Positions 17,174 to 23,260 of a stretch of DNA of 64,000 bases are shown here, piece by piece; position 1 is the first letter of the stretch, and the number at the start of each line of letters is the position of its first letter. The stretch comes from Lentzea terrae (lineage in GTDB: Bacteria > Actinomycetota > Actinomycetes > Mycobacteriales > Pseudonocardiaceae): NCBI RefSeq assembly GCF_003265345.1, contig NZ_QFWW01000023.1, positions 248,001 through 312,000 of the forward strand, given 5' to 3'. The notes beneath the pieces were generated by a model. It saw only the letters and a program-made list of their open reading frames with translations, had not been told where the DNA came from and made no database searches. The translations under genes were made by a program, and so were the position numbers.

Positions 17174-17478
17174 GCGAGAACCCCACGGCGGGACTGGACG
17201 ACACGGTCCACCAGCGACACCGGCTCGGCGTGCTGACCATCGCCGCCGAGGCGAAACGGGTCGAGTTCTCCTACCTGAAGTCGGCGCTGGAGCTGACGGC
17301 GGGCAACCTGTCGCGGCACATCACCGTGCTGGAGCAGGCCGGTCTGGTCGAGGTGGAGAAGGGCTACGAGGGCAAACGCCCCAAGACGTGGCTGCACATC
17401 ACCGACGCCGGCCGCACCGCGCTCGCCGCGGAGATGGCCGCGTTGCGGGCACTGCTCGACCGCCACGACGGCCGCTAG
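17170..17478 (+). CDS. Winged-helix transcriptional regulator (MarR/ArsR-like, HTH_34 type)
   Basis: 102 residues, ATGA-coupled to the membrane protein. A single winged helix-turn-helix fills most of the protein: HRLGVLTIAAEAKRVEFSYLK, recognition region LTAGNLSRHITVLEQAGLVEV, then wing KRPKTWLHITDAGRTAL. This matches the small HTH_34/PadR-like regulators that sit beside integral membrane proteins. No effector domain or metal-binding cysteines are seen. It overlaps the 3' end of the convergent gene by 4 bp. Confidence 0.85.
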   Translation: MSENPTAGLDDTVHQRHRLGVLTIAAEAKRVEFSYLKSALELTAGNLSRHITVLEQAGLVEVEKGYEGKRPKTWLHITDAGRTALAAEMAALRALLDRHDGR

Positions 17479-17879
17479 AACTGCCTGCGGTACACGGAAA
17501 CGTCGTCGCGCCAGACGCCGAACGCGTCTGGCGCCGACTGCACGATCGTCATCTCGTTGAGGTGGCCGAGAATCCGCCACGCCCGCGCAACCGCTTGCGA
17601 GCCCGCGTAGGCGATCGTGCAGAACCGGCGCGGCTCGACGACCGTGCGCACGCGGTCGACCTTGCCGACGCTCATCGGCGTGTCCTGCCACAGGTCCAAT
17701 GTGTACCCGGTGCGGATGGGATCACCCGATCCCAGCACGCCTTCGATGGCGACGACCAGCCGGTCGCCTTCGAGGCGCAGGTCGTAGTGACCGCTGAGGG
17801 GAGGCGTGCCGCCGGTGTAGGCGGAGCGCGCCGGATCGAGCACCCAGTGGCCGAGAAACGGCACGAGGTCGTCACTCAT
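17475..17879 (-). CDS. Conserved hypothetical protein, lipocalin/FABP-like size
   Basis: 134 residues from the ATG at 17879, preceded by a strong Shine-Dalgarno (AAGGAG, 6 nt upstream). The pattern of short alternating strands (HYDLRLEGDRLVVAIEGVLG, GYTLDLWQDTP, RFCTIAYAGSQAVARAWRIL) begins with FLGHWVLDPARSAYTGG and suggests a small beta-barrel ligand-binding fold of the lipocalin-like type. This is a structural guess without a diagnostic motif. It has no signal peptide and is divergent from the VTT-domain gene. Confidence 0.6.
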   Translation of the reverse strand: MSDDLVPFLGHWVLDPARSAYTGGTPPLSGHYDLRLEGDRLVVAIEGVLGSGDPIRTGYTLDLWQDTPMSVGKVDRVRTVVEPRRFCTIAYAGSQAVARAWRILGHLNEMTIVQSAPDAFGVWRDDVSVYRRQF

Positions 17880-17950
17880 ATGTGTCTCCTTCGCGGAACC
17901 TGCGGCACTGGCGGATTGTCCGGCGCATCGAGGTGGGCGACCATCACCCG

Positions 17951-18601
17951 ATGAGTTATGAGACGGGCGTTCGGTGGAAGTGGATACCGTTCGTCGTGCT
18001 CGCGTTCGTGCTGCTGAGCTGGCTCGTGTTCGAGGCACTCGACCTCATCGACTTCGAGGGAGTCGTGACGTGGGTGCGCGGCATCGACCCGGTGTGGGCG
18101 GCAGTGGCGATCTTCGCCCTGCTCGTCGTGGACGTGCTGCTGCCCGTGCCGTCCACTCCGCTGATCGTGCTGGCGGGAACGGCACTCGGCCTGCCGCTCG
18201 GGCTGGCACTCGCAGTCATCGGATCCCTGGGTTCCTCTGCCGCAGGATACGCGCTCGGCAGGTATGCCGGACCGCGGTTGGTGCGCCGCGTTGTAACCAT
18301 TGAGGAACTAACCGAAATGCGGCGCTGGGGCCGTCAGTTCGGGCCCTGGTTCTTCGGGGTGGCCCGCGGCATTCCGATGATGGCGGAGACGGTCTCGGTG
18401 TCCGCCGGGGTGTCGCGGGTGCCGTTCCGGACTTTCCTGCTGTTCACCCTCCTCGGGACCGTCCCGATTTGTGCCGCCTACGTGTTCGCGGGGTCGCAGG
18501 CGGAGACGGTCGAGGAGATCGTGATGATCTGCGCGGCCGGCTTGTTGCTGACCGTCGGACTGTTCTACCTGCTGCGCCGGTTCGTGAAGGCTGCGCCCTA
18601 G
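17951..18601 (+). CDS. VTT-domain (SNARE-associated/DedA-like) membrane protein
   Basis: 216 residues, ATG at 17951. Helices flank the VTT core: DVLLPVPSTPLIVLAGTALGLPLGLALAVIGSLGSSAAGYALGRYAG contains the family P-x-P and G-x-x-x-G-x-x-x-x-Y-x-x-G-R elements. It is followed by an amphipathic stretch (RRWGRQFGPWFFGVARGIPMMAE), which corresponds to the R-x-x-P re-entrant loop. Members are thought to move or scramble lipids, or to support proton-motive force-dependent processes. It ends 18 bp before the first Y-RNA-like unit and on the same strand. No functional link to it is evident. Confidence 0.82.
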   Translation: MSYETGVRWKWIPFVVLAFVLLSWLVFEALDLIDFEGVVTWVRGIDPVWAAVAIFALLVVDVLLPVPSTPLIVLAGTALGLPLGLALAVIGSLGSSAAGYALGRYAGPRLVRRVVTIEELTEMRRWGRQFGPWFFGVARGIPMMAETVSVSAGVSRVPFRTFLLFTLLGTVPICAAYVFAGSQAETVEEIVMICAAGLLLTVGLFYLLRRFVKAAP

Positions 18602-18619
18602 AAAAATCGCTGGCGCGGC

Positions 18620-18771
18620 GTGGTTGTATGAGTGTGCGCCCGGTGCGCAGCAGAGGGTTACTTCCGGTGATACTCAGGTTCGAACCCTGAAGCCGGCTTC
18701 GGCCGGTCTTCGCTCACTCCGGTGAGCACGTCACCTTCTGCGACTCGATCTCGGGCGCCCCACAACTCCAC
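18620..18771 (+). ncRNA. Y-RNA-like unit 1 with permuted tRNA-like domain (YrlA-type)
   Basis: The closing stem pairs GTGGTTGT (18620-18627) with ACAA-CT-CCAC (18762-18771), and GCGCCC (18636-18641) with GGGCGC (18753-18758). The Ro-binding signature follows: 5' strand GGTGCG at 18642-18647 and 3' strand GCGACTCGATCTCGG at 18740-18754, comparable to GGUCCGA/CUUGAC of vertebrate Y RNAs. The distal part is a permuted tRNA: T arm TCAGG-TTCGAAC-CCTGA (18674-18690), acceptor-like hairpin GCCGGC-TTCG-GCCGGT (18692-18707), D arm GCTCA-CTCCGG-TGAGC (18712-18727). GGTGA/TCACC (18666-18670/18731-18735) joins this module to the Y stem. It is one of three tandem units before the Ro gene. Exact RNA ends are not known. 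Confidence 0.8.
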
Positions 18772-18798
18772 ATCAGCCGGAAATTAATCGCTGGCGCG

Positions 18799-18904
18799 GT
18801 GTGGTTGCATAGAAATCGCACCCGGTGCGAAGCCAACGGTTACTTCGCCTCAAAACCGCAAAAGCCGTTGGCGACTTTGATCTCGGGAGCGCACAACTCC
18901 ACAC
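18799..18904 (+). ncRNA. Y-RNA-like unit 2, short form without tRNA-like domain
   Basis: It shares the 5' leader of unit 1 (AATCGCTGGCGCGG then TGTGGTTG; 18786-18808 versus 18605-18626). Its closing stem pairs GTGTGG (18799-18804) with CCACAC (18899-18904). The Ro signature is complete: CCCGGTGCGAAGC on the 5' strand (18821-18833) and GCGACTTTGATCTCGGG on the 3' strand (18871-18887). Instead of T and D arms it ends in a simple hairpin, GCCAACGG/CCGTTGGC (18832-18839/18865-18872) with a 25-nt loop. It may be a separate short Y RNA or part of a polycistronic precursor. Its last 6 nt overlap the unit 3 stem, so units 2 and 3 cannot both be fully paired in one RNA. Confidence 0.72.
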
Positions 18905-19042
18905 GTGTCCGGTGCGAAGCAGAGGGTTACTTCCACTTTTAATGGGCGGGTTGCAGGTTCGAATCCTGCCGGCCACTGGCCGTAGCTCAAACTGGCAGAG
19001 CAGCAACGTACCTTCCGCGACCTTGATCTCGGACACGTGTGG
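18899..19042 (+). ncRNA. Y-RNA-like unit 3 with permuted tRNA-like domain (YrlA-type)
   Basis: The closing stem is a perfect 12 bp: CCACACGTGTCC (18899-18910) with GGACACGTGTGG (19031-19042). The Ro signature is GGTGCGAAGC (18911-18920) and GCGACCTTGATCTCGG (19017-19032). The distal module reads T arm GCAGG-TTCGAAT-CCTGC (18953-18969), acceptor-like hairpin CGGCC-ACT-GGCCG (18970-18982), then D arm GCTC-AAACTGGCA-GAGC (18985-19001) with the tRNA-like TA before it and loop GG. This is a tRNA body in permuted order, as in YrlA RNAs. A GGGG/CCCC hairpin followed by TTTCTTT (19041-19065) could end the RNA before the Ro coding sequence. Confidence 0.82.
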
Positions 19043-19065
19043 GGTTTGTGGGCTCCCCTTTCTTT
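19041..19065 (+). terminator. Possible intrinsic terminator between Y-RNA units and the Ro gene
   Basis: GGGG (19041-19044) can pair with CCCC (19055-19058) across a 10-nt loop, followed at once by a T-rich run (TTTCTTT). The stem is short. It overlaps the closing stem of Y-RNA unit 3 by 2 nt, so it may act as an attenuator that sets the ratio of Y RNA to Ro mRNA. Only the hairpin and T-run are seen. Confidence 0.35.
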
Positions 19066-19085
19066 GTCCTGAGGGGGAAGAGCCG

Positions 19086-20675
19086 ATGGCGAAGTTCAAC
19101 ATCTTTCGCGCACGTCCGGCGGGCACCAGCCCGGTCGCCACGGCGCCGGCACCGTCCGGTCGCACCTATGAGGGCGGCGACGGCTACGCCCGCGACACGA
19201 AGTCCGAGCTGTTCCTGCTCGCCGTGTCGAACATGGGCGGCGAGAACACCTTCTACGAGTCCGGTGGTCAGCGCGACACCCGGTTCGCGAACCTCGTCCA
19301 CCAGGCCGCGCTCGCGGATCCCGAATGGACCGCGCGCCTGCTGAAGTGGCTGCGCAGCGAGGCGAACATGCGCACCGCGTCGCTCGTCGGCGCGGCCGAG
19401 TTCGTCTACGCGCGGCTCGTGGCCTCCTCGGACGCGGGTGTCACCAACCGTGCGGTCATCGACTCGGTGCTGCAGCGCGCGGACGAGCCGGGCGAGCTCC
19501 TCGCCTACTGGACGGGCGCGAACGGCCGGAGCGTGCCGAAGCCGATCAAGCGCGGCATCGCCGACGCGGTGCAGCGGCTCTACGACGAGCGCGCGGTCCT
19601 CAAGTGGGACAGCGACGCCCGCGGCTTCCGCATGGCCGACGTGCTGAACCTCGTGCACCCCTCGCCCGCGGCCGACTGGCAGGGCGCGCTGTTCCAGTAC
19701 GTGCTGGACCGGCGCCGCGACGCCGAGGTGGCGCTTCCCGAGCAGCTGCAGATGGTCGTGGCACGTCGTGAGCTCATGGCGTGGCCGGTCGAGCAGCGGC
19801 GTGCGCTCTTCACCCGTCCCGACGCGGCCGACGTGCTGCGCCGGGCCGGGATGACGTGGGAGGCCGTGGCCGGGTGGCTGCAGGGTCCGCTGACCCGTGA
19901 GGTGTGGGAGGCGCTCGCACCGTCCATGGGTTACATGGCCCTGCTGCGCAACCTCCGGAACTTCGACGAGGCAGGCATGTCCGACGAGGTGGCGGCGGCT
20001 GTGGCGGCACAGCTGGCCGACCCCGGCCAGGTCGCGCGCTCGCGGCAGTTCCCGTTCCGGTTCCTGTCGGCGTACGAGGCGGCACCGAGCCTGCGCTGGG
20101 GCCACGCCCTGGACCAGGCGCTGCAGGCGTCGCTCGGCAACCTGCCCGCACTGCCGGGCCGGTCGCTGATCCTCGTCGACACCTCGGCGTCGATGACGCA
20201 GGGCGCGTTCTCGGCGAAGTCGAAGGTCACCCCGGCCAAGGCCGCGGCGGTCTTCGGTGTCGCACTGGGCGCGAAGGGCGAGCAGGTCGACGTCGTCGGG
20301 TTCGCGGACGGCACCTTCCGGCACGACGTCCCGCGCGGGGCCTCGGTCATCCGCGGGGTCGACCGGTTCCTGAAGCGGATCGGTGAGGTCGGGCACGGCA
20401 CCGACATCATCGGGTCGCTGCAGCGCACCTACCGGGGCCACGACCGGGTGTTCATCATCTCGGACATGCAGACGATCAGCGGGCACTACAGCCAGCGCGT
20501 CTCGGACGCGGTGCCGGCGCACGTGCCGATCTACGGCTTCAACCTGAACGGGTACAAGCAGGCCGCGTACGCGACCGGCAAGGCCAACCGCCACGAGTTC
20601 GGCGGCCTGACGGACGCAACATTCCGCATGGTGCCCCTGCTCGAAGCGGGGCAGAACGCCGACTGGCCGTTCTGA
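19086..20675 (+). CDS. TROVE-domain Ro60-family RNA-binding protein
   Basis: 529 residues from the ATG at 19086 (GAGGGGGAAG upstream). The frame is open further upstream, but that part crosses the RNA units and is not coding. The TROVE module (about 20-330) is a ring of helical repeats: YARDTKSELFLLAVSNMGGENTFYE, LVGAAEFVYARL, GELLAYWTGANGRSVPKPIKRGIADAVQRLY and MGYMALLRNLRNFDEAGM are all typical of Ro proteins. The von Willebrand A domain (about 355-520) has the MIDAS DTSASMT, the Thr in GTDIIGSL and ISDMQT. Ro binds Y RNA on the ring surface and single-stranded RNA ends in the hole, and in bacteria it tethers exonucleases for RNA turnover. The tandem Y RNA units immediately upstream support this function. 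Confidence 0.93.
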   Translation: MAKFNIFRARPAGTSPVATAPAPSGRTYEGGDGYARDTKSELFLLAVSNMGGENTFYESGGQRDTRFANLVHQAALADPEWTARLLKWLRSEANMRTASLVGAAEFVYARLVASSDAGVTNRAVIDSVLQRADEPGELLAYWTGANGRSVPKPIKRGIADAVQRLYDERAVLKWDSDARGFRMADVLNLVHPSPAADWQGALFQYVLDRRRDAEVALPEQLQMVVARRELMAWPVEQRRALFTRPDAADVLRRAGMTWEAVAGWLQGPLTREVWEALAPSMGYMALLRNLRNFDEAGMSDEVAAAVAAQLADPGQVARSRQFPFRFLSAYEAAPSLRWGHALDQALQASLGNLPALPGRSLILVDTSASMTQGAFSAKSKVTPAKAAAVFGVALGAKGEQVDVVGFADGTFRHDVPRGASVIRGVDRFLKRIGEVGHGTDIIGSLQRTYRGHDRVFIISDMQTISGHYSQRVSDAVPAHVPIYGFNLNGYKQAAYATGKANRHEFGGLTDATFRMVPLLEAGQNADWPF

Positions 20676-20689
20676 TCAACAGTGCCGTT

Positions 20690-20732
20690 GAGATAGCGCT
20701 AACTATCGGTTAGCGCTATCTCAGGGTATTCT
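20690..20732. promoter_or_regulatory. 14-bp perfect inverted repeat at the HxlR promoter
   Basis: GAGATAGCGCTAAC (20690-20703) and GTTAGCGCTATCTC (20709-20722) are perfect arms with a 5-nt spacer. TATTCT (20727-20732) is a -10-like hexamer 6 nt before the ATG of the HxlR gene. The dyad thus covers the -35 region, fitting an autoregulatory operator. Because it lies 14 bp after the Ro stop, it may double as a terminator hairpin, although no T-run follows. Confidence 0.6.
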
Positions 20733-20738
20733 CGGCCG

Positions 20739-21095
20739 ATGGACTTCAACGTGTTCGCCAAGGCGTGCCCGTCACGCCCGACGCTGGAGCACGTCACCGG
20801 CAGGTGGGGCAGCCTGACGATGGGCGCGCTCGTGGACGGTCCGCTGCGGTTCAACGAACTGCGCCGCCGGGTCGACGGGGTCAGCGAGAAGATGCTGTCC
20901 CAGACGCTGCACGCGCTGGAGCGCGACGGGCTCGTGCACCGCGACGCGCAGCCGACGAACCCGCCGCGCGTCGACTACACCCTCACGCCGCTCGGGCGCG
21001 AGACGGCGGAGCGGTTGCTGTCGCTGATCCACCTGCTCGAGGAGCGCATGCCCGACGTGCTCGAAGCACAGCGCGCGTACGACACCCGCAAGTAG
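20739..21095 (+). CDS. HxlR-family winged-helix regulator
   Basis: 118 residues. The family hallmarks are present: an N-terminal Cys (FAKACPSRPTLEHVTGRWGSL), GALVDGPLRFNELRRRVDGVSEKMLSQTLHALERDGLVHR (HTH) and the wing PRVDYTLTPLGRETAERL. HxlR proteins act as dimers that often sense electrophiles or aldehydes through the N-terminal Cys, and usually control an adjacent enzyme gene. Here the nearest genes are Ro (upstream, same strand) and the convergent serine dehydratase, so the target is unclear beyond itself. A -10-like TATTCT ends 6 nt before the ATG, so the message is probably leaderless. Confidence 0.9.
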   Translation: MDFNVFAKACPSRPTLEHVTGRWGSLTMGALVDGPLRFNELRRRVDGVSEKMLSQTLHALERDGLVHRDAQPTNPPRVDYTLTPLGRETAERLLSLIHLLEERMPDVLEAQRAYDTRK

Positions 21096-21101
21096 GCACC
21101 G

Positions 21102-22466
21102 TCAGCACTCGATCACGTTGACGGCGAGGCCACCGCGCGCGGTTTCCTTGTACTTCACCGACATGTCCTTGCCGGTGTCGCGCATGGTCTTGATGACCTT
21201 GTCCAGCGAGACGAAGTGCGAGCCGTCGCCGCGCAACGCCATGCGCACAGCGGTGATCGCCTTGATCGACGCCACGGCGTTGCGCTCGATGCACGGGATC
21301 TGCACCAGACCGCCGATGGGGTCGCAGGTGAGACCGAGGTTGTGCTCCATGGCGATCTCGGCGGCGTTCTCGACCTGTTCCGGGGTGCCACCGAGCACTT
21401 CGGCGAGACCGCCGGCCGCCATCGAGCACGCCGAACCGACCTCGCCCTGGCAACCGACCTCGGCACCGGAGATCGACGCGTTCTCCTTGAACAGCACGCC
21501 GATCGCGCCCGCCGTGAGCAGGAACCGGACGACGCCGTCGTCGTTGGCTCCCGGCACGAACTTCGTGTAGTAGTGCAGGACCGCGGGCACGATGCCGGCC
21601 GCGCCGTTCGTCGGCGCGGTGACGACCCGGCCGCCCGCCGCGTTCTCCTCGTTGACCGCCAACGCGAAGAGCGTCACCCAGTCCATGACCCGCAGCGGGT
21701 CGGTGACGAAGTGCTCGCTCTCCAGCCGCTTGCGCATCTCGGCCGCGCGGCGGCGAACCTTGAGACCGCCGGGCAGGACGCCGTGCTCGGTGCAGCCGCG
21801 TTCCACGCACTCCTGCATCACGTGCCAGATGTGCAGAAGTCCTTGCCGCACCTCGTCTTCTGACCGCCACGACAGCTCGTTGGCCATCATGATCTCGCTG
21901 ATCGACAGACCCGTCTCCCGGCAGCGCGCGAGCAGCTCGTCGCCGGTCAGGAACGGGTGCGGCAACGGCGTGGTGTCCGGTTTGATCCGGTCGGTGCCCG
22001 ACGCGTTCTCGTCGACGACGAAGCCGCCGCCGATCGAGTAGTAGACGGCGTGCTCGACGGACTCGTCACCCCGGTACGCCTCAAAGCTCATCCCGTTGGG
22101 GTGCAACGGAAGCGACTTGCGCCGGTGCATGACGAGGTCGCGGTCGTGCACGAAGTCGATCTCGTGCACGCCGCCGAGCTTCAGCCGTCCGCTCGTGACG
22201 ATCTCCTCGACGCGAACGGCCGCGACCGTGGGATCGACTTCTTCCGGCAGGTTGCTTTCGAGGCCGAGGAACACGGCCTTCGGGCTGCCGTGGCCGTGCC
22301 CGGTCGCGCCGAGCGAGCCGAACAGCTCGACGTGCACGCGGTCCACTTCGGACGCTCGGGCCCCGAGCTTCTCGACGAACATCGCGGCGGCACGCATCGG
22401 GCCGACCGTGTGGGAGCTGGACGGCCCGATGCCGACGGAGAAAAGGTCGAAAACGCTGATCGCCAC
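21102..22466 (-). CDS. sdaA: L-serine ammonia-lyase, single-chain iron-sulfur type
   Basis: 454 residues, the usual length of the one-chain enzyme that deaminates L-serine to pyruvate and ammonia. The beta domain comes first (SVFDLFSVGIGPSSSHTVGPMRAA, GSLGATGHGHGSPKAV, KSLPLHPNGM) and the alpha domain afterwards. The alpha domain has VVTAPTNGAAGIVPAVLHY, EVGCQGEVGSACSMAAGGL and NLGLTCDPIGGLVQIPCIERNA, with the cysteines that bind the [4Fe-4S] cluster. It lies 30 bp after gcvH in a riboswitch-headed operon. Glycine would be converted to serine by GcvTPH plus GlyA (not here), then removed by this enzyme. Confidence 0.96.
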   Translation of the reverse strand: MAISVFDLFSVGIGPSSSHTVGPMRAAAMFVEKLGARASEVDRVHVELFGSLGATGHGHGSPKAVFLGLESNLPEEVDPTVAAVRVEEIVTSGRLKLGGVHEIDFVHDRDLVMHRRKSLPLHPNGMSFEAYRGDESVEHAVYYSIGGGFVVDENASGTDRIKPDTTPLPHPFLTGDELLARCRETGLSISEIMMANELSWRSEDEVRQGLLHIWHVMQECVERGCTEHGVLPGGLKVRRRAAEMRKRLESEHFVTDPLRVMDWVTLFALAVNEENAAGGRVVTAPTNGAAGIVPAVLHYYTKFVPGANDDGVVRFLLTAGAIGVLFKENASISGAEVGCQGEVGSACSMAAGGLAEVLGGTPEQVENAAEIAMEHNLGLTCDPIGGLVQIPCIERNAVASIKAITAVRMALRGDGSHFVSLDKVIKTMRDTGKDMSVKYKETARGGLAVNVIEC

Positions 22467-22496
22467 TGATCAGTCCTTCGTGGTGGGGTTGTTCAG

Positions 22497-22877
22497 TCAG
22501 TCTTTGGTGAGCTCGGCGTACTTCGCCGCCGTGAGCAGGTTCTCCGCCGACTCGACGCGCACCTTGAACAGCCAGCCGGCACCGTACGGCTCGTTGTTGA
22601 TGATCGCCGGGTCGTCCACGACAGCGCTGTTGACCTCGATCACCTCACCGGTGACGGGCGAGAACAGGTCGCTGACCGACTTGGTGCTCTCGAGCTCGCC
22701 GCACACCTCGTTGGAGACGACCTTCGCGCCGACCTCGGGGAGCTGAACGAAGACGATGTCACCGAGCGCGTCTGCGGCGTACTCGGTGATTCCGCAGGTC
22801 AACGGATCCTGGGTACCCGGCGTCCAGTCGACCCACTCGTGTTCGTGGGTGTAGAGCAGGTTCTCGGGGAACTCCAC
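22497..22877 (-). CDS. gcvH: Glycine cleavage system H protein
   Basis: 126 residues from GTG with GAGGAG upstream. The lipoyl domain is typical: LLYTHEHEWVDW, GITEYAADALGDIVFVQLPEVG, then CGELESTKSVSDLFSP, in which Lys66 carries the lipoyl group, and VTGEVIEVN. It shuttles the aminomethyl group between P and T proteins. gcvP and gcvT are not in the window. Transcription starts through a glycine riboswitch upstream and continues into the serine dehydratase gene. Confidence 0.96.
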   Translation of the reverse strand: MEFPENLLYTHEHEWVDWTPGTQDPLTCGITEYAADALGDIVFVQLPEVGAKVVSNEVCGELESTKSVSDLFSPVTGEVIEVNSAVVDDPAIINNEPYGAGWLFKVRVESAENLLTAAKYAELTKD

Positions 22878-22942
22878 GGCGACTCCTCTGGCTGTGACGG
22901 GTCAGGAAACTTGCGCCCCCTCCGCCGTGCAGAGTTGCCTAC

Positions 22943-23027
22943 CCCGAGCGGTCTTGCTGCCTGAGAGTGTGCGGGAGCTTGCCCCTTCGGCGCCTCGACT
23001 GCTGCGTCGAGGTCTCTCCCACTCGGG
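22943..23027 (-). promoter_or_regulatory. Glycine riboswitch (single aptamer) upstream of gcvH-sdaA
   Basis: On the minus strand, the P1 stem pairs CCCGAG (23027-23022) with CTCGGG (22948-22943). Inside are the conserved blocks GGGAGAGACC (23020-23011), CCGAAGGGGC (22990-22981) and CTCTCAGGCA (22966-22957), the diagnostic sequence of the glycine aptamer. Only one full aptamer is present, so it is a singleton class. It lies 66 nt before the gcvH start. Binding of glycine is expected to turn on the catabolic operon. I see no clear terminator T-run between aptamer and gene, so control may be at translation. Confidence 0.9.
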
Positions 23028-23182
23028 TTCTGGTGCCTCGCGGGCACCGCGGCCGGTCTTCAGTTCTCGGCGCGAACGCTATGTGCGGCCACTGCCGAGT
23101 GTCAACGCGGGACGGTCGATCGGCACGCGGGCGTGGCCCACATCGCTCTGTTCCAAGTGAACAACCACACAGTGGCCGGATA

Positions 23183-23230
23183 GTGCGAACCGCACAGTGA
23201 CATGACCTTCCGGCTGCCTCACATTGTGAG
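23183..23230. promoter_or_regulatory. Two dyads upstream of alanine dehydrogenase
   Basis: GTGCG-AAC-CGCAC (23183-23195) and CTCACA-T-TGTGAG (23218-23230) are both perfect hyphenated palindromes in the promoter region of ald, 65 and 30 bp before its start. Alanine dehydrogenase genes in actinobacteria are commonly controlled by an Lrp/AsnC regulator (AldR). These sites are candidates, though no such regulator gene is in the window and the two dyads differ in sequence. Confidence 0.35.
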
Positions 23231-23260
23231 ACAGAGGCCAGCCCGAACGGAGGAGTCATC

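Noticed and set aside
18953..19001. tRNA gene at the T arm and D arm sequences
   Set aside because: The arms are in permuted order with a closed acceptor hairpin and no anticodon loop or CCA end, so this is a tRNA mimic in a Y RNA, not a tRNA.
18825..19085. Extension of the Ro protein by 87 residues upstream
   Set aside because: This segment covers Y-RNA units 2 and 3 and would put RNA stems into coding sequence; the ATG at 19086 has its own ribosome site.
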